Source: Stictocephala bisonia (Eukaryota; Arthropoda; Insecta; Hemiptera; Membracidae). Taken from it: 64,000 nucleotides of DNA. The notes below the pieces were generated by a model. It was given only the letters and a program-made list of their open reading frames with translations, was not told where the DNA came from and ran no database searches. Shown here in pieces: positions 28,976-41,000 of the stretch; position 1 is the first letter of the stretch; every line of letters starts with the position of its first letter. The DNA lies in NCBI GenBank assembly GCA_035578905.1, contig JAQJVL010000523.1, forward strand, positions 546,180 through 610,179. Direction: 5' to 3'. The translations under genes and the position numbers were made by a program.

Positions 28976-28990
28976 ACCTCCCTCTGCAAA
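28976..28990 (-). other. Polypurine tract
   Basis: On the minus strand GCAGAGGGAGGT directly abuts the 3' LTR, the expected site for plus-strand DNA priming. Confidence 0.75.
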
Positions 28991-29201
28991 CCTCAACACA
29001 CCCAGGCAGGGGAGCAAACTCGGTACCTCAGGGAACCCAGAGAAGACGAAGACCTCCGAAGAGTGGTGCTCCCAGGACGTCCAAGAGAAACTAAGAGGGG
29101 AAACCCCTCAAACAGGGAGCGAACCACCCTGACGGTCGGGCCCGACCAGAAAAGAGAGAAAGGAGACTCTCTCAGAACAGCCACCTAGGGCGCAGAGGTG
29201 A

Positions 29202-32200
29202 TCAATCTCTTTGCCCCAAGAAACCCCCAGGAACACCAACTCCTGGATCAACCGTTCCCCGGAAAGCCTTAAGCTGGGACACATGGGCTTTCCTGAACAC
29301 CCTGCCTGACTGGGGATCAACCAGCAGAGCAGTCACCGGTGACAAAAACCTGTCGATGCGGTGGGGACCAGACCACCGATAGCACAACTTTGCAGCTCTT
29401 CGTTCCGCGGCCGAACTGACCGGGTGAGCCTGACAAAGAACCAGATCTCCAACCTGAAAAGGGTTAGGAGTACGACCCTTATCATACCTCCTCCTCACTC
29501 TCTCTCTAGCACGTAGCAGGTTGCGCCGAGCAGCCCGCCACGTGGACACTACGTCAGTGGCACCTGGCGTAGGTAGAAGATCCTCTAACCTCCACAAGTT
29601 GGACAAAGGGTTGTTAGGAGGGTAGCCATGTAGAATCTCGAAGGGAGTGGCATTGTGACTCTCATGCTTGGAAGAATTAAAAGCAAGCTGGAGCCAAGAG
29701 AGACTCTCATCCCAGGTGTTCTGCTTCTCAGCATGGAAGGAAATAAGGGCAGACCGAAGATTGCGGTTGAACCGCTCTGCATGAGAAGGCTGTGGGTAAT
29801 ACGGAGAGGTAGTCACATGCCTGATACCATTGCCAAAACAGAACCTACGAAACTCATGGGAGGTAAACTGGCTACCGTTGTCGGACACAAGAGTGGAAGG
29901 CACACCAAAGTGCTGGAAGAGTTGGGACTGGAGAGCACGGATGGTGAGCTTAGCCGTGGCACTCCGAAGTGGGAAAAGCCAAACGAACTTCGAGAAAGCA
30001 TCCACACAAACAAGTAGGTAGGAGCTACCTGACTTGCTACGGGGAAAAGGACCCACGTAGTCGATGAACACCTTCTCAAAAGGACGCTCGGCCACCTCAG
30101 AAGATAACAACCCTAACCTTGCATTCTGACTAGGCTTGCTGAGAGAGCACAGGTGACAAGCCCGCACTCTGCCAGCAACATCCCGGTCCATGCCCTTCCA
30201 GATGAAGTACCTACGAATCTTAGCGATGGTCTTATGAATGCCAAGATGACCGCCCACAAGAGAAGAGTGATAATATTGAAAGACCATCGGTACTAGATGA
30301 CTGGGCAGCACTACACGGGGTTCACCCCTCTGTCGAGGACGGCAACAGAGTACCCCTTTGGACAGAAAATAGGGAGGGTGGGCACCTCCCTCTTGAAGCT
30401 CACCTAAGATGACTGACAGCTCAGGATCTTTCTGCTGATGGGACAGTAGGTCGTCAAAAGCCAGAGGAAAATCCAGAAGAACAGCACCACACTGAGCAAC
30501 AGCCTCAGTCGGTGGATCACTGGGTTCGTGGTACATGCGGGAAAGAGCATCCGCGATGACATTCTGGGTACCCCTAAGATGTTGAACTCGGAACTTAAAG
30601 GCAGAAATTTTGACCACCCAGCGACCAATTTTCCCGAGCTGTCGGGGATGGGCAAGAAGCCAAGATAGTGCCTGATTGTCCGTCTCCAGCAAGAACTCAG
30701 CGTGTTCCAAGAAACGCCGAAACTTGTCCGTACCAAAGACAACAGCCAGGCACTCTAACTCATAGATGGAAGAAGCTTTCCTTTCCTGGTGAGACAACGT
30801 CCTCGAAGCAAAAGCGATGGGCTGCCTGACCCCATCAAACTCCTGAGAAAGAACAGCAGCAATGGCGGAGGAGGAGGCATCAGTCTGAAGAATGAATTCT
30901 CTGCTGAAATCAGGCATACGCAGGACAGGAGGTTGCATGATAGCCTCCTTGAGAGCATCAAAGGCAGTCTGCTGAGCTTGGCCCCACACAAAAGGGACAC
31001 CTTTCTTTCGCAGCTCGTTCAACGGGGCAGCAAGCTCGGCCACGTTAGGGATGAAGCGACGGTAAAAATTCACCATCCCCACAAAACGGGCAATCCCCTT
31101 GGCATCTCTGGGAGGAGGAAAATCCCGAATGCCCTGGGTCCTCGCAGGATCAATGCAGACGCCTCGAGAAGAAATAAGATGACCCAGAAAAGAAATCTCA
31201 GGACGAGCAAAAGTGACTTTCTCTGGATTGACGGTAAGGCCAGCCGATTTGAGGCGACTAAGAACTTCCTCCAGATGTTGCATGTGTTCCCCGAAAGTCT
31301 CACTGTAGACAAGAAGATCGTCCAGGTAATTGAAGACAAACTTGAACTTCACATCATGGAAGATGGAATCAAGCAGACGAGTAAGAGTCTGGGCACCCAC
31401 AGCAAGACCCATAGGAACCCTAGTGAACTGATAGAGATTCCAGGGAACACAGAAGCTAGTCATGGGCCGTGATTCCTTCTTCAATGGAATCTGATGGTAG
31501 GCCTGGTTCAAATCAAAAACACTGAAAAACTTGGCCTTACCGAACCAATCAAACGCAGAATGCAAATCAGGCAGAGGTACCGAGTCAATAGCGACCTTAG
31601 CGTTGAGCCTCCGATAATCCATCACAAGCCTAGACTTACCATTAGGCTTGGGCACAAGAAAAGCTGGACTGGCATAAGCAGAACGAGACGGTTCAATCAC
31701 ACCCTTGCTCAGAAGATCCTCAATCATAGCCCTCATAACCTCCATCTTTGGGGGAGCAAGTTTGTACGGATGACTCCTAACTGGCTGAGAATCGGTGAGG
31801 TGGATCTCATACTCCAGAAGAGAAGTGACCCCAAGCTCAGCCGTAAGCACATCAGGAAACCGCAAACACAGCCTCCTAATGGCCTCCGCCTGCTCAGGGG
31901 GGAGATGACCAACTGGATCCACCTTGGGTTGTTCGGGCTCACAACCCACCTCTCTGACTGCAGGAGGGCAGTCAGAATCACCTACTAGAGGCACCAAAAC
32001 TCGCCGATTAAACTTGAAAAATATCTGGCGCTTCTGGAGGTCAAGCACCATACCACTCTTAGAAATAAAGTCTGCCCCTAGGATACAAGAAACCGCCAGG
32101 TCCTTGGCAACAAGAAAACCCCACCTCCAGGAAAATCCTTCGATTTTAAAATGGAAAAACGCCTTTAGAATTATAGGTAGAGGAGTTTGGGATGCCGTCC

Positions 32201-32499
32201 AGCACGTAATAGAAGAAGGCTCGGTGTGCCTGACAAGTCCTAAGGCGTCAAGGGACTCAAAAAGAGAAAGGCTGATGATACTGCATGCCGAACCAGAATC
32301 AAGAAGGACTCGACACACCGTACCACCAAAAGAAACAAAAACGCCAGGACACACCGAGGTGACCGCACTAAGTCCCAGGAAAGCCATGCCAGCAAGGCCC
32401 GAAAAATCCCCGACACTCCTGCTATGGGCACGTGTCAGAGGCAAATGGCCACGGTCAGTCGCAACAACGCGGGGAGCTACTGTGGAGGCAACCCCCCGC
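29202..32499 (-). CDS. pol: Gypsy Pol polyprotein (protease, RT, RNase H, integrase)
   Basis: The frame is open from the gag overlap to a stop at 29,202. No ATG is found at its head; the first apparent start is a TTG at 32,442-32,444, so it is probably made by -1 frameshifting from gag. From that point it counts 1,080 residues. The protease motif LLDSGSACSII is near residue 48, reverse transcriptase FSVFDLNQAYHQ and YLDDLLVYS near 375, RNase H LQTDASSSAIA near 520, and the integrase zinc motif with GGHLGIHKT and CHLCSLSK near 715-760. The catalytic integrase residues lie in FIDYVGPF, LVSDNGSQF and HAERFNRNLR. All key residues are present. I see no chromodomain; the protein ends shortly after a RKAHVSQLK segment. 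Confidence 0.93.
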
Positions 32500-33811
32500 G
32501 CTGAGCGTTTCCCGCCCCACGACCTCGAGCACGTGGACAGTCACGTCGAATGTGACCAGGTTGGCCACAAGCAAAACACACAACAGGAGGCCGAGAACCA
32601 CGACCCTCCACTGGCTGACTCACACCTACAGACATAGCCGGTCGACGGGTGGGGAGAGCACGATGACTCTCAGAATCCCTCCCTTGCTGGTCTGAGAACT
32701 GCACGCTGCGCGAAACAATGCACAGCTGATGCAGCTCCCGAAAAGTCGAAGGAACACCAGCAAAAACCAATCTGCACCGTTCTTCGGGAGAAATGCCATC
32801 CAGGATGACACGAACGGTGTCAGCTTCAGAAAGGGTGAGGCGCAACGCTTGACGAGCTTCCTTGACTGAAGAGACATAGGCTGCCAGAGACTCGCCCCTA
32901 CCCTGCGACCGATAAAATCTGTCCATGACCATCCTCTCCCTGAGTCGAATGGGAAGAAACGATGCAAGTAACTCTCGATGGAACGAGTCCACCGAGGCAT
33001 CACTGGCCAAGACAGAACTCAGCAACTCCCCAACGGGACCTCGGCAATAAGGGAACACCAGACGAAGCAAGTCCCCAGCCTGCATGCCGGGCATCTCACT
33101 AAGTCTGAGAAAGGCCACCAGAAACTTAAGAAGCTCCTCAGGATCCATCCCATCGATCACAGGGAGATTCTGGATCATGGGCGTGAGAGGGTTAGGCAGC
33201 TTGTGGTAGCTCAGCTGCAGAAGAGCAGGTGAACCCAAAGAAGTAGTAGGAACGGCAGCTGGAGCCGAACCACAAGCAACCTCCACAGAAACGCCTGCAG
33301 GCTCAGAAGGAACCTCAGGCACAGTGAGAGCCGGTGTCTCAGCCTGCGGCCTCGACACGTTAGGCGACAGTGTGAAAGCAGGCCGCTGACCCAGACCCGT
33401 AGGAGTCGTGGAACCGGAGAGTGCCTGAAAATTCTCCTCAAGCCTAGATACACTCTCCAAGATCCACGCCCTATCCGACGGTTCCAACCCCGGCGCCCGG
33501 TTGACCAGCCTTAAACGGGCAAGCAGATGACCCAGACGTGCAAGGCGGCAGGCCCGGTCACGACCCACTGGAGGTTCCAACTGCAAATCCTCTAACACCC
33601 CTTCCCAATCTTCCACCTTCCGTTTACAAATCCCCAACTCATCACCAACCTCCAGCAGGTCAGACCAATCCACCGCCGTACCCGCGGACAACTGCTCCCG
33701 CAGCAACCTCCGGAGATTCAAAACATCCCCTTCCGGAGTCACACCCCGCGACCTCAATTCGAAAATCAACTCCTCCTTGACCAGGAGCGCAACATTCTGC
33801 AGATAGGCCAT
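32477..33811 (-). CDS. gag: Gypsy Gag protein
   Basis: The first in-frame ATG is at 33,809-33,811 (MAYLQNVALLVKEEL), giving 444 residues; the frame is open further upstream only from a GTG. An N-terminal helical region (ELRSRGVTPEGDVLNLRRLL) is followed by a Pro/Ser-rich stretch. The capsid-like region contains PVIDGMDPEELLKFLVAFL and REARQALRLTLSEADTV-type helices. A C-terminal CCHC zinc knuckle (CFACGQPGHIRRDC) precedes an Arg/Gly tail. The stop at 32,477-32,479 overlaps the pol frame. The frame is intact. Confidence 0.9.
   Translation of the reverse strand: MAYLQNVALLVKEELIFELRSRGVTPEGDVLNLRRLLREQLSAGTAVDWSDLLEVGDELGICKRKVEDWEGVLEDLQLEPPVGRDRACRLARLGHLLARLRLVNRAPGLEPSDRAWILESVSRLEENFQALSGSTTPTGLGQRPAFTLSPNVSRPQAETPALTVPEVPSEPAGVSVEVACGSAPAAVPTTSLGSPALLQLSYHKLPNPLTPMIQNLPVIDGMDPEELLKFLVAFLRLSEMPGMQAGDLLRLVFPYCRGPVGELLSSVLASDASVDSFHRELLASFLPIRLRERMVMDRFYRSQGRGESLAAYVSSVKEARQALRLTLSEADTVRVILDGISPEERCRLVFAGVPSTFRELHQLCIVSRSVQFSDQQGRDSESHRALPTRRPAMSVGVSQPVEGRGSRPPVVCFACGQPGHIRRDCPRARGRGAGNAQRGGLPPQ
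32492..32497 (-). other. Candidate -1 frameshift site at the gag-pol overlap
   Basis: A run of six G (minus strand) lies five codons before the gag stop. The pol frame is -1 relative to gag and is open through this overlap. No downstream structure was evaluated. Confidence 0.45.
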
Positions 33812-33958
33812 CTCGCAAAACAAAATTCTCAATAGTACACAAAAAACGACAACTCCAGGGTCCAAGACGAACAAAACCCTCAGCCTACCGAGCCACTGCC
33901 GACCACTCCAATCCACCCATGAAACCCATTCAACAAAGTAACCAAGCGGATTGCCTAG

Positions 33959-33996
<38 letters not shown>

Positions 33997-34170
33997 ATAA
34001 GTAAAATGATTTATTTGGTTTTTAATTGTTTTTCTTTTTAAATAATTATTTATTTGTTTCTTTTTTTTTTTTTTTTTTTTTCTACGTATTACCAAGACAC
34101 CTTGACGGTAGGTCGGCCAACCATGACCTACTAACAGGCAAACACCCACCGTCAACAACCGAGAGATTTT

Positions 34171-34202
<32 letters not shown>

Positions 34203-34213
34203 TTTTTATGCAA
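33812..34213 (-). other. Gypsy 5' leader with long homopolymer tracts
   Basis: This is non-coding sequence between the primer-binding site and gag. Three long T-rich tracts (about 33,961-33,992, 34,061-34,081 and 34,169-34,207) read as A tracts in the transcript. The open frames here come from these tracts. Confidence 0.7.
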
Positions 34214-34231
34214 CCACGCTCTGCTACCAAT
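34214..34231 (-). other. Primer-binding site, initiator Met tRNA-like
   Basis: On the minus strand, a T after the 5' LTR is followed by TGGTAGCAGAG, complementary to the CTCTGCTACCA 3' end of eukaryotic initiator tRNA-Met; similarity falls off after that. The tRNA assignment comes from memory of its acceptor stem. Confidence 0.65.
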
Positions 34232-36240
34232 TGAGACCCATCCCCCCCCCCACCAAAGCTGGAAAGCGCGCCAACCGGGGGATGGCTCAAAACAAGTCGA
34301 GCGATGGGATCACGGGTGGCAGTTGGAGGGTCAAAATAATACTCGGCAGCTGAGCAAAACTAATTTATTATTAAGAACACAAACTGGCATGCAGAAGGCC
34401 ACAATATAAATTTTCACTTAAATAAATAACAACACACTAAAATTACCAAGATACTACACAATAATAACAAACGCTATAAATACCACAAACTCTACAAATA
34501 CCCAAAATTTAACAATTAATCAACTGTATGGCCTATCTGCAGTTTAGCCTGAGACACCCCAAAACGTAAGAAAATTTAATAGGCCCCAACTAAAAGTGAC
34601 GAAAATTATAAAATTTTTTGGTATCACCAATTACACCGGCAATTTGGCCCGCATCCCTTGATTCCACCGGGCCAGGGAGTAAGCCGGAATCCCTGGGCAG
34701 CTCCGAATTAAAAGTTAAGCAAAAGAACAATAATCCCCTTTTGGTGAAAGTTTAAAAATTAAATAATTTAAAAGAAAATATAACACGGTACCGTTCCAGT
34801 AAAAATTCACTTCAAAACCCCCCCCCCTAATACACTTAACAAAAAAAATAAATAACAATAACTAGGCCTAAGCATATAAATCAATAATAACAGGACTTAA
34901 CCATAGGGACCTAACAACTATAAAATCTAAAAAGATATAACAACAAATAAAACTAATTAATTAATAACAAGGAATATAAACTAATTAAAAATAAATAACA
35001 ATAAATATAAATAAAATAAATATTAACATCAAAAAAATCTTGGGTCTTTTAAAAGCTTTTCCCTCTTTAATAAAAAATAATTAAGTCCCCATGGCTGTTT
35101 CATGATTCACTGTCCAGGTTTTTAGTTTTAGGCCTAGGCCACACCAAAAGTTCCGCAAACTTTTTTCTTCTTTTTTTTATATATATTTTTTTTCTTGTTT
35201 TTTTTATAAATCACCCCCAGCTCAGCCGCCGGGAAAAGATGGAAAGAACTGACCTGAGGACTGAAGACTTCTACCCCCAAAGATGTAGGGCGGGTAGCGG
35301 GCAACTCCAGGCTCCAACATGGTCCTCAGGCCAGGCTAGCAGTGGAGAATATCGAAGTTCCCCCGGACGGCGGGCTGAGGGCTGAAAGTCCCACTCAAGG
35401 ACCCTGGACTGTAGGGCACAACACACAGCACATCAAAAACAGTCCAGCCATCACAACAAAATATTACACATAACCACTAAATATAAGTGTGCATGATTTC
35501 GCCAAACTTAACATGAAGAGACAAACTTAACATGATTGGAGGGAGAGAATAACTTTAGGCTATGAAAAATTAACAACTTACAACTTAACCAATTACAAGT
35601 TAACAAATTACCAAAGAATAAATTGCGTATATGGAACTAAAAAAAAATGACAAACTGAAAACCAGGCTATGGAAACATGAGCAATAGGTTATAACATGAA
35701 AAGCTAAAGATAGGCTAGGTTATTGTCAAAGAACAAAAAATATGGTAAATCGGTAACACAACTGTAGAAAGGCTCAATAAACATCATACAGAATTACAAT
35801 TGAAAATAAAACAAGATATAATAGAGCAATTACTGGTAAACCTGCAACCTGGAGCACATGGCTCAAACATAGGTTAACTAAACTAGACAAAGAACATAAA
35901 TTTAACAAAACTCTGAAAACACAAGTAAGAACGATTAATATTATTTAAACAAAAGTATTTTCACCAAAAGGGTGATTAGATATTAAAACTTACAAAATGA
36001 ACACTTACGTTTTAGTTTGTCTAGCCAAACATGGTACGGAGGTTCGGCCGAGTAGAACTCTTCTAGAACAAATTTAGACTGAACAGACAGGCCAACCTGA
36101 CCGAAGCTGCTGGAACACGGAACGAGAACGGAACTGGGCCAACGGCTAGCAAAGTACGCGGAACGCAGAGCGTGAGCGATCTCAGGCAGCCTGGCAGACA
36201 AAAAAAAAAACCGAAATGTACCGGTCAAAGACCCGGTACA
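34232..36240 (-). repeat. 5' LTR of the Gypsy element
   Basis: It is 2,009 bp and nearly identical to 26,967-28,975. It is followed on the plus strand by the TTAC target duplication and resumed satellite. Confidence 0.95.
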
Positions 36241-37078
36241 TTACTAAAAACTACTTCGAAACTATCTCTCATCTATACTGGTTACCAAATTCGACTTGGC
36301 ATTTCTCCTTCATCACTGTTGGTTACCATAAACAACTTGGAACCTCTCCTTTATCACTACTGGTTACCAAAAACGTCTTGGAACCGCTACCTTATCATTT
36401 TTGGTTACAAAAATTTCCTTGGAACCTCTTCTTCATCCACTACTGGTTAGATTGGAACGACTTTAAACTAATACTGGTTACCAAAAAACGATTTGGAACT
36501 ACTACTTCGAAACTATTGGTCACTAAAAATGACAAGGAACCTGTCGTTCATCACTATGTGTTACCAAAATCAACTTGAAATTTCTCCTTCATCTTAACGG
36601 GTTACTAAATTCGACTTAGAACCTCTCCCTTATCATTATTGGTTACAAAAATCGCCTTGGAACCTCTTCTTCATCCACTACTGGTTACATTGGAACGACT
36701 TAAAACTAATACTGGTAACCAAAAAACGGTTTGCAAATAATACTTCGTTACTATTGGTCACCAAGAACGACAAGGAACCTCTCGTTTATCACTACTGGTT
36801 ACCAAAAACGTCTTGGAACCTCTCGTTCATCGCTACTGTTTACCAAAAATAACTTAGAACCTCTTCTTCATTAATACTAGTTACCAAAAACGCCTCGGAA
36901 CCTCTCGTTCATCACTACGTGTTACCAAAATCAACTTGAAACCTCTCCTTCATCTTTACTGGTTACCAAATTCGACTTGGAACCTCTGCTTCATTACTAC
37001 TGGTTACCACAAACAATTTGATTTCTCTCCTTCATCACCGATGGATACCAAAATGATTTGGTTCATCTACATCATCAG

Positions 37079-37631
37079 TACTGGTTGAGAAATGTCAAGG
37101 AACCTTCAAGCTCTGTTACCAATCTTGATTTGGTTGCTCTCCTTTGTTTCAGGTTTAAAAAAATGATTTGGTTCCTCTCATTTCTTACTACTGGTTGAAA
37201 AAAACGTTAGGGCACAGGCAAGCTCTGTTACTAGTCTAGATTTGGTTGCTGTCCTTGGTTAACGGTTACTAACAATTTTGTTCCCCTCCTTCATCACTAC
37301 TGTAAACCAAAATTATTTGGTTCATCTCCATCATCAGTACTGGTTGAGAAATATCAAGGCACCTTCAAGTTTTACTATCAATCTTAATTTCGTTACTCTC
37401 CCTCGTAACTTTATACCAAAAGTGATTTGGTTTTTCTCCTTCGTTACTACTGATTGAGAAATGACAGGGCACAGGCAAGCTCTGTTAATATTTTTGATTT
37501 GTCGCTCTCCGTCATCACTACTAAATACCAAATAAAATTTGGTTACTCTCCATCACTAATGGATACCAATATAATTTGGTCATCTCCATTATCAGTACTA
37601 GCTATGATATGTTAGGACACCCCCAAGCTCT
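37079..37631. repeat. Example of the middle repeat tier (about 258-bp pairs)
   Basis: Subrepeats starting TACTGGTTGA-like occur at 37,079, 37,189, 37,338, 37,448 and 37,596, with spacings of 110, 149, 110 and 148. Each contains GGGCACAGGCAAGCTCTGTTA or a variant. The pattern recurs in every higher-order copy. Confidence 0.8.
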
Positions 37632-38020
37632 TAATGTGCTCCTAAATGTGAAAGTTCATTTTAATAACAGAGTTTAATTTGCTGTTCACACAAATGACTA
37701 TATAACTAATTCTTTGTTTTTATTTTTATATAGACTTAGCCTTGAGTTGAAGTCAGATTATTTTTAATCATTTTAAAAGCATTGGATACATTATTAAAAG
37801 AGTATATTCAGGACATTCGTTATAACATTTTAACTAATAATAATGTGGCATTCTGGTATTTAATATATACCATTAAAATTGATTATAAATAAATTAACAG
37901 TGCACTGTTGTGCTATTAGTTTTTATGTTGTTTTAAGAATTGGTTTTCAAAGCTAAGTTATCAGTCTTTATTTGCTTGCTTTCCTTAATTACTTGTTATC
38001 AAAAACTATTTGGAACCACT
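37632..38020. repeat. AT-rich spacer of the higher-order unit (example)
   Basis: About 390 bp, not built from 41-bp units, conserved in every copy (for example from 40,050, 42,468 and 44,886). It contains TTTTTATTTTTATATAG and TTATGTTGTTTTA(A/G)G, which resemble 3' splice sites, a conserved AATAAATTAACAGTGCAC stretch and the near-palindrome ACAGTGCACTGT. No long ORF is present. Confidence 0.8.
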
Positions 38021-41000
38021 CCTTCATTACTACTGGGTGCCAAGAACGACTTGTAACCACTCCTTCATTACTACTAATTACCAAAAACGATTTAGAACCT
38101 CTCATTCATCACAACAGGTTACTAAATACGACTTGGAACCTCTAATTTAACACTACTGGTATACAAAAAGAACTTGGAACCTATCGTTCATCACTACTGG
38201 TTACCAAAAATGACTTGGAACCTCTCCTTCATTACTACTGGTTACCAAAAACAACTTAAAACCTCTCCTTAATCACTACTGCTTACTAAATGACTTGGAA
38301 CCTCTTGTTCATCACCACTGGTTACCAAAAACGACTAGAAACTACTCGTTCATCACTACTGGTTACTAAAAACGTCTTTGAAACTCTCCTTCATCTTTAC
38401 TGGTTACCAAATTCGACTTGGCACTTCTCCTTCATCACTGCTGGTTACCAAAAACGACTTGAAACTACTCGTTCAACACTACTGGTTAAAAAAAAAACGA
38501 CTTTGAACCTCTCCTTCATCACCACTGGTTACCAAAAACGACTTGAAACTACTCGTTCATCACTACTGGTTACTAAAAACGACTTCGAAACTCTCCTTCA
38601 TCTTTACTGGTTACCAAATTCGACTGGCACTTCTCCTTCATCACTGCTGGTTACCATAAACGACTTGAAACCTCTCCTTTATCACTACTGGTTACCAAAA
38701 ACGTCTTGGATCCTTTCCTTCATCACTACTGTATACCAAAAACGATTTGGAACCTCTCGTTCATCACTACGTGTTACCAAAATCAACTTGAAATTTCTCC
38801 ATCTTTACGATTACTAAATTTGACTTGGAACCTCTCCCTTATCATTATTGGTTACAAAAATCGCTATGGAACCTCTTCTTCATCCACTACTGGTTACATT
38901 GGAACGACTTGAAACTAACACCGGTAACCAAAAAACGATTTTGAACTACTACTTCGTTACTATTGGTCACCAAAAACGACAAGGAACCTCACGTTCATCA
39001 CTACTGGTTACCAAACTCGACTTAGAAACTCTCTTTCATAACTACTGGTTACTAAAAACTACTTGAAATGATTCCTTCATTGCTAATGGTTACCTAAAAA
39101 CGACTTGGACCCACTACTTCGTTACTATTAGTCACCAAAAACGACAAGGAACCTCTCGTTCATCACTACTGGTTACCAAAAACGACTTGGAACCTCTCCT
39201 TCATCACTACTCGTTACTAAAAATGACTTGGAACCTCTCGTTCATCGCTACTGTTTACCAAAAATAACTTAAACCTCTTCTTCATTAATACTAGTTAACA
39301 AAAACGCCTCGGAACCTCTCGTTCATCACTACGTGTTACCAAAATCAACTTGAAACCTCTCCTTCATCTTTACTGGTTACCAATTTCGACTTGGAACCTC
39401 TGCTTCATCACTACTGGTTACCACAAACAATTTGGTTTCTCTCCTTTATCACCGATGGATACCAAAATGATTTGGTTCATCTCCATCATCAGTACTGGCT
39501 GATAAATGTCAAGGCACCTTCAAGCTCTGTTACCAATCTTGATTTGGCTGCTCTCCTTTGTTTCAGATTTAAAAAAATGATTTGGTTCCTCTAATTTCTT
39601 ACTACTGGTTGAAAAAAGAGTTAGGGCACAGGCAAGCTCTGTTACTAGTCTAGATTTGGTTGCTGTCCTTCGTTAACGGTTACCAACAATTTTGTTCCCC
39701 TCCTTCATCACTACAGTAAACCAAAATTAGTTGGTTCATCTCCATCATCAGTACTGGTTGAGAAATGTCAAGGCACCTTCAAGTTTTACTATCAATCTTA
39801 ATTTCGTTACTCTCCCTCGTAACTTTTTACCAAAAGTGATTTGGGTTTTCTCCTTCGTTACTACTGGTTGAGAAATGACAGGGCAAATGCAAGCTCTGTT
39901 AATATTTTTGATTTGGTTGCTCTCCTTCATCACTACTAAATACCAAATAAAATTTTGTTACTCTCCTTCATCACTAATGGATACCAATATAATTTGGTCA
40001 TCTCCATTATCAGTACTAGCTATGATATGTTAGGACACCTCCAAGCTCTTAATGTGCTCCTAAATGTGAAAGTTCATTTTAATAACAGAGTTTAATTTGC
40101 TGTTCACACAAATGACCATATAACTAATTCTTTGTTTTTATTTTTATATAGACTTAGCCTTGAGTTGAAGTCAGATTATTTTTAATCATTTTAAAAGCAT
40201 TGGATAAATTATTAAAAGAGTATATTCAGGACATTCGTTATAACATTTTAACTAATAATAATGTGGCATTCTGGTATTTAATATATACCATTAAAATTGA
40301 TTATAAATAAATTAACAGTGCACTGTTGTGCTATTAGTTTTTATGTTGTTTTAAGAATTGGTTTTCAAAGCTAAGTTATCAGTCTTTATTTGCTTGCTTT
40401 CCTTAATTACTTGTTATCAAAAACTATTTGGAACCACTCCTTCATTACTACTGGGTGCCAAGAACGACTTGTAACCACTCCTTCATTACTACTAATTACC
40501 AAAAACGATTTAGAACCTCTCATTCATCACAACAGGTTACTAAATACGACTTGGAACCTCTAATTTAACACTACTGGTATACAAAAAGAACTTGGAACCT
40601 ATCGTTCATCACTACTGGTTACCAAAAATGACTTGGAACCTCTCCTTCATTACTACTGGTTACCAAAAACAACTTAAAACCTCTCCTTAATCACTACTGC
40701 TTACTAAATGACTTGGAACCTCTCGTTCATCACCACTGGTTACCAAAAACGACTAGAAACTACTCGTTCATCACTACTGGTTACTAAAAACGTCTTTGAA
40801 ACTCTCCTTCATCTTTACTGGTTACCAAATTCGACTTGGCACTTCTCCTTCATCACTGCTGGTTACCAAAAACGACTTGAAACTACTCGTTCAACACTAC
40901 TGGTTAAAAAAAAAACGACTTTGAACCTCTCCTTCATCACCACTGGTTACCAAAAACGACTTGAAACTACTCGTTCATCACTACTGGTTACTAAAAACGA

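Larger units (their letters stand above)
26967..36240 (-). mobile_element. Full-length Ty3/Gypsy LTR retrotransposon
   Basis: The element is 9,274 bp, minus-strand oriented, inserted in the satellite. Its order is 5' LTR (34,232-36,240), primer-binding site, gag, pol (protease, RT, RNase H, integrase), polypurine tract and 3' LTR (26,967-28,975). No envelope gene is seen. The two LTRs have equal length and differ by only a handful of substitutions and homopolymer changes. Both ORFs are open. Confidence 0.95.

Noticed and set aside
28907..32695. Long plus-strand frames opposite gag and pol.
   Set aside because: They are antisense shadows of the intact Gypsy genes.
34214..34231. A possible tRNA gene next to the LTR.
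   Set aside because: Only the 3' acceptor complement is present, as expected for a primer-binding site.
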